This document shows positions 42,585 through 49,933 of a stretch of DNA of 64,000 nt, one piece after another (within the stretch, counting starts at the first letter, position 1; each line of letters opens with the position of its first letter). The stretch comes from Kribbella flavida DSM 17836 (lineage in GTDB: Bacteria; Actinomycetota; Actinomycetes; Propionibacteriales; Kribbellaceae): the NCBI RefSeq assembly GCF_000024345.1, contig NC_013729.1, positions 3,658,001 to 3,722,000 on the forward strand, in the 5' to 3' direction. Made by a program: the position numbers and the translations under genes. The notes under the pieces are model-generated. The model was not told the DNA's origin and ran no database searches. It was given only the letters and a program-made list of their open reading frames with translations.

Positions 42585-43148
42585 TCAGGCGTTATCAGGA
42601 GGCTGCGTATGCCCGTCGACCGACAGCTGCTGGATGCGGTCGCGAAGGCGTCTGGGCCAGTACAAACCGAAAGCGATCGTTGCTGCGCCTACGACGATGG
42701 GTACCATCGTGCCCCAGCCGAAGCCGTCGAGGACGTTGAACGCAGTCGACACCACGAGAACCGTCATGAAGACAATGAACGTGGAGCGGTTGCGACGCAG
42801 GAACAACAGCTGTTGTGCGGCGATCTTCGCAGCGGCGCCCCGGACGTCAGCATCAACAGGGATGGGACCGCCTCCGGCGGCGCGGTGTGCTGCGGCCAGC
42901 ATCTGGGGTGGGAGATCGCCGGCGGCCGCGCGCAGCTGCCGGCGCTGCCTGTCGACGCTGAACACCAGCGTGACCCCGAGTAGTGAGCCGATCACGGCAC
43001 CGCACACCAAGGCTTCGGGCCAGGTGAGCGGAATATCGAACCTGGCAACGAGGCCTATCAGGATTCCCGAAGCCAGACCGATGATGACCCCCAGGATCCA
43101 GCGCGGAGAGGTCAGCAAGTAGATGCGCACCTGTGCATCATCGCCCAT
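42585..43148 (-). CDS. Hypothetical membrane protein with two helix pairs
   Basis: 187 residues. Two helix pairs (WILGVIIGLASGILIGLVARF with ALVCGAVIGSLLGVTLVFSV, and FIVFMTVLVVSTAFNVLDGF with MVPIVVGAATIAFGLYW) flank a ~50-residue cytoplasmic segment (DRQRRQLRAAAGDLPPQMLA ... LLFLRRNRST). No family recognised. The start at 43148 has no strong ribosome site. It sits alone between the parE terminator and a divergent region. Confidence 0.65.
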   Translation of the reverse strand: MGDDAQVRIYLLTSPRWILGVIIGLASGILIGLVARFDIPLTWPEALVCGAVIGSLLGVTLVFSVDRQRRQLRAAAGDLPPQMLAAAHRAAGGGPIPVDADVRGAAAKIAAQQLLFLRRNRSTFIVFMTVLVVSTAFNVLDGFGWGTMVPIVVGAATIAFGLYWPRRLRDRIQQLSVDGHTQPPDNA

Positions 43149-43324
43149 TCGGCGGGTCGAGCGATCGACCCAACCGCCCGGAGAATTCCGCGTCCGTGAG
43201 GGAAACCCTCAACCGACACCTTCTGGCTGACCGCGAGACCACCGGCGCTGAGCGCACAGCTTGTCTCACAGAGGGGGCCCGATGATGTGTCCGATCAGCG
43301 GCGACTGTTCGTTACGATCCGGGC

Positions 43325-43456
43325 ATGGCTCCACCGTCTGGAATCCTGATCGGGTACGCCCGCTGCCGGATTGTTGCTCGCGGCGCCCAACAGCTTACCC
43401 AGAGCGTCGGCCGGCCAGGAGCGCGAGGCCGGCGGGTAGCCTCGAAGGGCTGGTAG
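43325..43456 (+). pseudogene. Possible remnant of a serine recombinase N-terminus
   Basis: A 43-codon frame begins MAPPSGILIGYARCRIVARG and continues AQQLTQSVGRPG before TAG. Resolvase/invertase proteins begin with (L/R)IGYARxS, and a QxLTAQR-like stretch follows a dozen residues later, so this looks like a decayed, truncated copy lacking the STD..Q segment with the catalytic Ser. TACGAT (43313-43318) lies six bases before the ATG. The match is short and could be chance. The rest of the 329-bp gap holds only the upstream sequences of the HAD gene (TAGCCT at 43437-43442). Confidence 0.3.
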
Positions 43457-43477
43457 AGGGCTGCGGAGGAGTGAGCA

Positions 43478-44128
43478 ATGGCTGTGGCTGAGCGGTTGGC
43501 GTGCTTCGACCTCGACAACACGTTGATCGACCGGAACGCGTCGTTCGTGGCCTGGGCCGAGTGGTGGGTGCCGAAGGTAGGGCTTGGTCCCGACGCGACC
43601 ACCTGGTTGACCGATCACGACGAAGGCGGCTTCAAGCCCCGCGAGGTGCTGTTCGCGGGGGTGCGGGAGCGGTTCGGCGTCGAGGCGTCGGTCGACGAAC
43701 TGGTGGCGGCCTACGACCGGGAGCATCCGTTGTTCACCTGGGTCGAGCCGGAGGTGCTCGACGGGATCGGCGCCCTGCGGACGGCGGGCTGGCGCGTCGC
43801 GGTGGTGACGAACGGCGGCGTCGTCCAGCAGAGCCTGAAGCTGGAGCACACCGGCATCGACAAGGCCGTCGACTACTGCTGCATCTCCGAGGCGGCCGGC
43901 GTCCGCAAGCCCGACCGGCGGATCTTCGAGATCGCGGCCGAGGGCGCCGGCAGTACCCTCGGCCGCGGCTGGATGGTCGGCGACCATCCGGCGTACGACG
44001 TCGCGGGTGGCATCAACGCCGGGCTGCGCACCATCCGGATCGGCGACCTCAACGGAACCGGCGGCCCGGTCGCGGACCACCAGTTCGGCAGCGTGCTCGA
44101 CGCGTTCGGCGTGATTCTCGCCAGTTGA
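43478..44128 (+). CDS. HAD-IA family hydrolase
   Basis: 216 residues with GGAGGAG before the ATG. Motif I is ACFDLDNTLIDRNA near residue 9 with both aspartates, motif II VVTNGG near 107, the Lys in RKPDRRIFE near 146, and motif IV GWMVGDHPAYDVAGG near 165. It is a probable small-molecule phosphatase, unlike the HAD at 6 kb which lacks the second motif-I Asp. Substrate unknown. Convergent with the next gene, 42 bases away. Confidence 0.88.
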   Translation: MAVAERLACFDLDNTLIDRNASFVAWAEWWVPKVGLGPDATTWLTDHDEGGFKPREVLFAGVRERFGVEASVDELVAAYDREHPLFTWVEPEVLDGIGALRTAGWRVAVVTNGGVVQQSLKLEHTGIDKAVDYCCISEAAGVRKPDRRIFEIAAEGAGSTLGRGWMVGDHPAYDVAGGINAGLRTIRIGDLNGTGGPVADHQFGSVLDAFGVILAS

Positions 44129-44170
44129 CCCCCGGCCGCTCGCGCTGGACGCAACGGCCGGGCGTCGGGG

Positions 44171-45466
44171 TCAGGTCAAGGCGGAGCGGAGCATGGCGTG
44201 GGCGCCGCGCACGATTGCGTCGCGGTTGGCCTCGTAGGCCGGGTCGGTGATCTCGGTGGTGTTGCCGGCGCCGAACTGCAGCACCGGGACGTGCAGGTGG
44301 CCGGCCGGCATCAGCGGGTCGAGCCGGTCGCGCTGCAGGGTGTTGCGGTAGGCCACCTCGTTCGACAGGTAGCCGCCACCGGCGCCTTCCGAGGCGATCG
44401 ATCCCTGCGTCGGGCCGAGCGGCCGCCGGACCGGTGTGGTCTGCCCGGCCGGGATCTCCAGCACCGACGTGTTCACCCGGGTCCGGAACGGCGTCACGTC
44501 GGTCTGCGCCATCCGCGCCGTCGGCAGGCTGGTGGTCAGCCACTCCGGACCGGCCGGCATGCTCGGGGAGACGACCGGCGCGCTGATCGTGCCACCGCCC
44601 CACAAGTTGTTGTTGTCACCGATCGAGCTGACCGACCGGCGCCGCCCGTTGAACACCTCGAGGTCGAACAAGCCCACCCGGCCCTGGCTCGCCGTCATCA
44701 CCAGGTCGGCGTGCTGCGGGCCCGGCCGGTAGTGCGGGATGAGCGCGTGCTCGACCATGTTCTGGTCGAAGTCGGTGTAGCGGACCGGGAACACCACCGT
44801 CTGGATCTCGTACGTCGTACCGCCGACCTGCCAGCGCTGCCCGTCGAGGGACAGGGCGGTCGCGCCGGACGGGTTGCCGATCCGGATGTCGGCGTCGAGC
44901 GTGAACGGGTCGAACCCGGTGACCAGGACCTTGCGCACGCCCGGGCTGAACCGGGTGCTGGTGATGCCGCGGGACGCGTACTCCAGGGTGCGGATCAGCT
45001 CCGCGCGGTCCGCCGTACCGAGGCCGAAGGACGGCTGCCACTGGCGCAGGGCCCGGGTCATCGAGATGCGCGCCCAGTACAGGCCGCGGTCGTCGGTGGC
45101 CGGCAGGGCCGGAGCCTTCTGCTGGTGCTGGGCACGGTGGGTCGCGGTGCGCCACAGGGCCTCGGCCTGGGCGCGGACGACCAAGCGGGCGGCGAGCTTG
45201 TTCGGTGCCGCGCAGAGCAGCCGGTTGAACAGCGCGACGTGCCGGTCGAAGCCGGACCGGGCCAGGATCTGGTTCGGCACGGACGGGCCGCCGGCGACGC
45301 CGTTGTCCAGGCGCTGCTCTTCGACGGTCGTGGCGAGGGCCGGGTCGGAGCAGTCGGTGCGGGAGACCGTGGCCGTCGCGGGCGCCGGCGCCGTGGTGAG
45401 CACGGTGCTCAGGGCGAGCGCGCCGACGAGCAGGGAACGGGAAAGAGAACTTGGGCGGAGTCTCAT
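44171..45466 (-). CDS. Secreted pyroglutamyl-peptidase-like protein lacking the catalytic cysteine
   Basis: 431 residues with a signal peptide (SLLVGALALSTVLTTAPAPA). The C-terminal ~240 residues have the peptidase C15 fold: VRKVLVTGFDPF near 175, a QGRVGLFDLEVFN segment with the probable catalytic Glu, and GAGGGYLSNEVAYRNTL followed by GHLHVPVL. In the family the second-last motif reads YLCN; here Ser368 replaces the nucleophilic Cys while the His (390 or 392) remains. The N-terminal ~150 residues are extra. It may be an inactive binding protein or a Ser variant. TAGACA (45473-45478) is six bases before the ATG. Confidence 0.82.
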   Translation of the reverse strand: MRLRPSSLSRSLLVGALALSTVLTTAPAPATATVSRTDCSDPALATTVEEQRLDNGVAGGPSVPNQILARSGFDRHVALFNRLLCAAPNKLAARLVVRAQAEALWRTATHRAQHQQKAPALPATDDRGLYWARISMTRALRQWQPSFGLGTADRAELIRTLEYASRGITSTRFSPGVRKVLVTGFDPFTLDADIRIGNPSGATALSLDGQRWQVGGTTYEIQTVVFPVRYTDFDQNMVEHALIPHYRPGPQHADLVMTASQGRVGLFDLEVFNGRRRSVSSIGDNNNLWGGGTISAPVVSPSMPAGPEWLTTSLPTARMAQTDVTPFRTRVNTSVLEIPAGQTTPVRRPLGPTQGSIASEGAGGGYLSNEVAYRNTLQRDRLDPLMPAGHLHVPVLQFGAGNTTEITDPAYEANRDAIVRGAHAMLRSALT

Positions 45467-45598
45467 AAGGGGTGTCTATCAGATCGCGGGGCAGCGCGCC
45501 GGACTTCGTGGCCCGTCGCGGGTATTGCAGACAGTATGCAATGGGTTACGTTCGGGTGGCGGCGTCCGCCCACACCGCCTCGCGTGAGGAGCACTCCT

Positions 45599-46402
45599 GT
45601 GACCAATCCTGACTCCAGCCGTCGCCGATTCCTGACCACCGCGCTGAGTGCCGGAGTCGGCGCGGTCGGCCTGGCCGCGTGCGGCAACGGTCCTGCGGCG
45701 ACCGCGCCCTTGACGACAACACCTTCGGCACCTGGACCGGTGGCGTCCGGGCCGGTGTCCGGTACTCCGTCGGTCACGCCCGCGGCCGTTCTCCAGGTCG
45801 AGCCGCCGGTGACGACGGGCGAGCAGGCGCTGCGGCGGCTGCTGGAGGGCAACGCGCGGTTCGTCGCCGACCGGACCGAGGCAATCGACGAGGGAGTGGA
45901 ACGCCGAGTTGCCGTGAGCAAGAGTCAGCAGCCGTTCGCGACAGTGCTCGGGTGCGTCGACTCGCGGGTGCCGGTGGAACTTGTCTTCGATCGTGGGCTC
46001 GGTGACCTGGTGGTCGTGCGCAGTGCGGGCGAGGCGCTGGACCACTCGGTCACCGGCAGCCTGGAGTTCGGGGTGGCCGAGCTGCACACGCCGCTGCTGA
46101 TGGTGCTCGGGCACCAGCGGTGTGGCGCGCTCGACGCCACGATCAAGGCGCTGGACAGCCACCGGACGACGGCTCACGCCGGCCAGATCGACTACCTGGT
46201 CGAGACGCTCGCGCCGGCCGTCCGGCAGGTGTCCGGCAAACCGGGCGACCGCCTCGACAACGCGGTGCGCGCGAACGTCGGTCTGGTGATCGCCCAGCTC
46301 CGCAAGTCGCCGGTGCTCGGCCCGCTGGAGAAGTCCGGCAAGCTCACCCTGGTCGCCGCGTACTACGAGCTCGACACCGGCAAGGTCGTCGTCAGCGGCT
46401 GA
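45599..46402 (+). CDS. Beta-carbonic anhydrase, predicted Tat-exported lipoprotein
   Basis: 267 residues from a GTG with GAGGAG seven bases upstream. SSRRRFLTTALSAGVGAVGL is a twin-arginine signal, and the lipobox GLAAC puts the acylated Cys at 28. A Thr/Pro/Ser linker leads to the beta-CA domain: GCVDSRVPVELVFDRGLGD and GHQRCGAL provide the zinc Cys, the Asp/Arg dyad, and the zinc His and Cys. It would interconvert carbon dioxide and bicarbonate at the outer face of the membrane. A second, cytoplasmic beta-CA lies 2 kb away on the other strand. Confidence 0.9.
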   Translation: MTNPDSSRRRFLTTALSAGVGAVGLAACGNGPAATAPLTTTPSAPGPVASGPVSGTPSVTPAAVLQVEPPVTTGEQALRRLLEGNARFVADRTEAIDEGVERRVAVSKSQQPFATVLGCVDSRVPVELVFDRGLGDLVVVRSAGEALDHSVTGSLEFGVAELHTPLLMVLGHQRCGALDATIKALDSHRTTAHAGQIDYLVETLAPAVRQVSGKPGDRLDNAVRANVGLVIAQLRKSPVLGPLEKSGKLTLVAAYYELDTGKVVVSG

Positions 46403-46424
46403 TCCGCTGACGGCGACCATGCGA

Positions 46425-48407
46425 TCACGGGCCAGGCCGGGACGAACTGTTGTCGGGTGGCGTGGTCCACGGAAACTCTGTGACCCGGAGGTTGGTGCAG
46501 CCGTAGGGGATGAGCACCAGATCCTCGGCGTCGCCCGACGCGTCGACCGGACCGACGGGCGGGGCCGCTGCGGCGCCGCGTTCCAGACCCCACTCGACGC
46601 GCTGCCCGGTGACGTGCAGCTTGATCGGCGCGGTTGTGGGGGTGTACGGCAGATCGTCAGGTGGCGTCTGCTCCACCCGCACGTACTCCGTGACGTCACC
46701 CGGCGGGAGCGCGACCGCATAGTTCCATGGCCCGGTCGGGTGCACCTCCCAGGTCGCGTGCGGCTCGTCCCCACCGATTCTGCGCCACTGCTCCGGAACG
46801 GCGAGGGCGAACACCAGCGGTCCGCGCTGGACCGAGATCGCGCTCTCTCCGTGGGACACAGCCCGCACGCGGGCGGGCAGCCGCAGGCGGAGGAAGCGCT
46901 CTCCCGCCCATTCCCGGCCGACGAGGTGCACCTCGCCCGGGACGAGCGGCTCGGCGGGTTCGTCGTCGACGGTGAGCGTCGCGCCGGTCGCCCAGCCCGG
47001 GATCCGGAGGCGCAGCGGCCGCGACGACGTACCGGTGACGCGGAGCTCGACCTCGTCGGTGAACGGATAGCCGCCACCGACCTCGACCCGCAGGTCGTCG
47101 GTCTCCAGCACGCACGGCGCGTAGGAGAGCGCGGTCAGCCCGCCATCCGCGGCTTCCATCCACAAGTGGGCGGTGTACCGCGGCCAGCCCTGGTGGCGGT
47201 TCGCGGTGCAGCAGCCGAAGTGCGGTTCGAGACCGAAGACGTTCGCGTCGGGTCCGTTGTTCGTGTAGACCCGGTCCTCGGTGACGTGGCAGATCACCTG
47301 GTTGGCCTGCTGCACGTACTGATGCGTCCATTCGTCCGGCCCCACGGCGGCCGGCAGAGCGTTGAACGCGAGCTTCTCCAGCCGGGCCGCGAGCGGCTCG
47401 ACCGGGCCCCAGGTCTCCAGGGCGACCTCGAGCGAGGCAAGGTACTCGACGACGGTGCACGTCTCGGTGCCCTGGCTCGGGTGCCGCCCGGCGAGGTGCT
47501 CGTCGCAGCTGTACAGCCCGCTCGCCTGCCCGTGGTGCTCGTCGAGCGCGGCGATCATCCGCAGCAGCCGGTCCAGCTGGCCGGGCGCGTCGTCGTACCG
47601 GGCCCAGACCGGCATCGCCTTCAGGCCCATCGCGACGTTGACGCCGTGCGAGGCGAGGTACTCGTCGTTCATCCAGTCGCCGGCGTTCGCCGCCTGCAGG
47701 CCGAGCAACGTTGCTTCCGGCACCTTCTCGCGGTACGGCAGGTCGTCGGCGAACGCGAACCAGTCGTACCCCTGCGCGCGGCACTTCGCTGCCAACGGCA
47801 ACAACCAGGCCTCGCCGGTCAGCTCGTGCAGCTGGCTGATCACCCAGACCGCGTCGGTCCACCGGGACCGGGCCCACTCCCGCAGCGGCCACTCGTCGAG
47901 CACGCCGTCCAGGCAGCGCAGGAACCGCAGGCAGGCCGGCACGACGCGGGGGTCGCCGGTCGCGTCGTGGTGCTGCAGCAGCGCCTTCACCACGACGATC
48001 CGCGGCCAGACGTCGTGATCGGCGTACGTCGCCTCGCCCGTCCGCGGCCCGAACCAGCCGTCGGCGTGCTGGTGGTCGAGCAGGTGCCCGACCCAGCGCT
48101 CGACCTTGCGCTTCAGCCGGTCGTCGTCCAGCAGGTAGGCGATCCCGGTGACGCCGTCCAGCCAGTACGGTCCGCGCTCCCAGCCCTCGGCGTCACCGCC
48201 GATCCAGCCGCTGCGGGCGACGTCCGGCCAGAACTCGTCCAGCCGCCCGGCCATCCCTTCGGCCTGCTGCCGCATCCGCGCCTGCAGCCAGCCCGCCGGA
48301 CGCAGGGTGCCAAGACGGAGCGGCCGAAGAGCAGAGGGCCGCAGGGAAGCGGGGCGCAGGGAAGCGGGGCGCAGGGAAGCGGGGCGCAGGTCGCCGACGG
48401 CCGGCAC
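46425..48407 (-). CDS. GH127-type beta-L-arabinofuranosidase domain protein
   Basis: About 660 residues. LGTLRPAGWLQARMRQQAEG and DEFWPDVARSGWIGGDAEGW open the family; TETCTVVEYLASLEVALETW contains the catalytic-region Glu and Cys, and VFGLEPHFGCCTANRHQGWPR the Cys-Cys zinc site of GH127. It should cleave terminal beta-L-arabinofuranose or related sugars from glycans; no secretion signal, so it acts on imported material. Start is uncertain: GTG at 48407 (GGAGG 11 bases upstream) or GTG at 48431. Just inside the N-terminus, three copies of a five-residue RPASL-like unit come from a 15-bp repeat. Confidence 0.87.
   Translation of the reverse strand: MPAVGDLRPASLRPASLRPASLRPSALRPLRLGTLRPAGWLQARMRQQAEGMAGRLDEFWPDVARSGWIGGDAEGWERGPYWLDGVTGIAYLLDDDRLKRKVERWVGHLLDHQHADGWFGPRTGEATYADHDVWPRIVVVKALLQHHDATGDPRVVPACLRFLRCLDGVLDEWPLREWARSRWTDAVWVISQLHELTGEAWLLPLAAKCRAQGYDWFAFADDLPYREKVPEATLLGLQAANAGDWMNDEYLASHGVNVAMGLKAMPVWARYDDAPGQLDRLLRMIAALDEHHGQASGLYSCDEHLAGRHPSQGTETCTVVEYLASLEVALETWGPVEPLAARLEKLAFNALPAAVGPDEWTHQYVQQANQVICHVTEDRVYTNNGPDANVFGLEPHFGCCTANRHQGWPRYTAHLWMEAADGGLTALSYAPCVLETDDLRVEVGGGYPFTDEVELRVTGTSSRPLRLRIPGWATGATLTVDDEPAEPLVPGEVHLVGREWAGERFLRLRLPARVRAVSHGESAISVQRGPLVFALAVPEQWRRIGGDEPHATWEVHPTGPWNYAVALPPGDVTEYVRVEQTPPDDLPYTPTTAPIKLHVTGQRVEWGLERGAAAAPPVGPVDASGDAEDLVLIPYGCTNLRVTEFPWTTPPDNSSSRPGP
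48341..48385. repeat. Three perfect 15-bp tandem repeats in the GH127 N-terminus
   Basis: GCAGGGAAGCGGGGC is repeated exactly at 48341-48355, 48356-48370 and 48371-48385, with degenerate flanking copies. In frame it encodes repeated ASLRP residues before the conserved domain. Identity at the DNA level suggests recent expansion. Confidence 0.9.
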
Positions 48408-48436
48408 CCCGGCCCGGTCCTCCGGTGGCACGGTGG

Positions 48437-48955
48437 TCAGCTGACCTGGGTGAGGCGTCCGGTGTCCACGTCGTACATGAAGCCACCGACGAGCACGTCC
48501 TCGCCGATCAGCGGGTGGGAGCGGACGGCGGCGACGTCGCGGCGCAGCGCCTCCAGCTGGTCGGGAATGACGTTGAGCGGCAGGTAGCCCGCGGGCTTGC
48601 CGGACACGCGCTCGACCTTGGCCCGCAGCTCGTCCTCGGTCATCGCGGCCATCGCGCACCGGGTGTGCGGGATCACCATGATCCGCCGGACGCCGAGCAG
48701 CTGGACACCGAGCACGAGCCCGGTCATGGTCAGCTCGGTGACCCGGCCGCCGGCGCTGCGCAGCACCTTGGCGTCCCCGGGCTTGAGGCCGAGCATCTCC
48801 AGCGGCGGGATCCGCGAGTCCATGCAGGTGACCACGCCGACGCCGGCGTGCGCGATGCCGTCGAAGCCGCTGTAGGAGAAGTGGTCCGCGTAGTCGGCGT
48901 TGGCCGCGAGCAGGTCTTCGAAGCCGGGGACCGGGGGTGGGGCGTCCGTGGTCAT
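48437..48955 (-). CDS. Beta-carbonic anhydrase (cytoplasmic)
   Basis: 172 residues, no signal peptide. VVTCMDSRIPPLEMLGLKPGDA near residue 41 has the zinc Cys and Asp-Arg dyad; RSAGGRVTE follows, and VIPHTRCAMAAM near 95 gives the zinc His and Cys. Small size resembles the Rv1284 type of mycobacteria. It interconverts carbon dioxide and bicarbonate. Its ATG overlaps by four bases the stop of the sucrase/ferredoxin-like gene, so they are coupled; the GH127 gene follows within 30 bases. Confidence 0.92.
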   Translation of the reverse strand: MTTDAPPPVPGFEDLLAANADYADHFSYSGFDGIAHAGVGVVTCMDSRIPPLEMLGLKPGDAKVLRSAGGRVTELTMTGLVLGVQLLGVRRIMVIPHTRCAMAAMTEDELRAKVERVSGKPAGYLPLNVIPDQLEALRRDVAAVRSHPLIGEDVLVGGFMYDVDTGRLTQVS

Positions 48956-49887
48956 CGGCGGTCTCCCGCCTGTACGGTGCCGGCACGCAGGATCGACATG
49001 TCGTAGGGCTCCTTTCCGCAGGATTCCGGACGGGGTGGGTCGGCGAGCTCGGTGGTGACCTCGACCTGCCAGGTCCGTCCGTCGGTGTGCTGGACGGTCA
49101 CGGTCTCCACCTCCTCCGCGACGACGCCGAGCGCGTCCAGGGCGACCTCGCCGATGAGGTCACGGACGGCGATCTCGGCGACTTGGCCGCGCTTGGTCCA
49201 GGCGGACCGGCCGCGCAGCGTGGCCAGGACCGTCTCGCCCCGGTCGGCCGCGGCCAGGACGGCGGCGGCCGATTCCACGGTGAGACGCCCGTGCATGGTC
49301 CCGGCGGGCAGCAGCGTGCCGGTCGGGGAGAACCGGTGCCCGCTCAGGTGGTTGGACTCCCAGACCCGGCCGGGAGCGACAGCTGCCAGGCCGGCCACGA
49401 CCGGCCGGCCGAACAGCGCGCAGCACTCGTCCCGCTTGCCGTTCGTGCAGATGAGCAGCACCGGCCGGGTCACGGGGGAGAGCTCGGGCAGCGACGCCCG
49501 CACGGCCACCAGATCGCCGCGCCGAACCGCTTCCAGGTCGAGCTCGTCGAGCTTCAGCGGGTCGTCGACGAGGCCGCCGAGCAGCCACGTCCGGCCGGGG
49601 ACGGAGCTCGCGACGTACACCTGGTGGGCGGCCGATACGGCGTCCGCGTGCCGGCCGGGACTGCGGATCAGCCCGAACCGCAGGTCGGCCTTCTTGCACG
49701 CGGCGTCGACCCGCCGGCCGAGATCGGGGTCGAGGTGGCTCTGGGTCGGAGCCTTCGCACCCCACGGTCCCGGCTGTTCGACGACGACCCACCCGGTGGC
49801 CACGACGGCCGTTCCGGGCATCGGTTCGTCCAGGTCCCGGCAGATCGTCGAGCACAGGCCGGGGCTGGTGACGGGTGGTGCGCTCAC
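48952..49887 (-). CDS. Sucrase/ferredoxin-like (thioredoxin-like [2Fe-2S]) protein
   Basis: About 311 residues from the GTG at 49887. The family pattern is clear: an N-terminal cysteine pair (GLCSTICRD), GWVVVEQPGPWG, then LLICTNGKRDECCALFGRP and WESNHLSGHRFSPTGTLLP with the Cys and His residues thought to bind an Fe-S cluster. Despite the name no sucrase activity is implied; related proteins are electron carriers of unknown partner. An in-frame TTG at 49896 is an alternative start. Precedes the carbonic anhydrase gene with ATGA overlap. Confidence 0.87.
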   Translation of the reverse strand: MSAPPVTSPGLCSTICRDLDEPMPGTAVVATGWVVVEQPGPWGAKAPTQSHLDPDLGRRVDAACKKADLRFGLIRSPGRHADAVSAAHQVYVASSVPGRTWLLGGLVDDPLKLDELDLEAVRRGDLVAVRASLPELSPVTRPVLLICTNGKRDECCALFGRPVVAGLAAVAPGRVWESNHLSGHRFSPTGTLLPAGTMHGRLTVESAAAVLAAADRGETVLATLRGRSAWTKRGQVAEIAVRDLIGEVALDALGVVAEEVETVTVQHTDGRTWQVEVTTELADPPRPESCGKEPYDMSILRAGTVQAGDRR

Positions 49888-49933
49888 ACCCGCCAACGGT
49901 ACGCGAGCCGTTGCCCGGTCCCGAGCAGGGTGG

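Noticed and set aside
46425..48986. GH127 protein starting at 48986
   Set aside because: The upstream part is the carbonic anhydrase gene read out of frame; family similarity begins after 48407.
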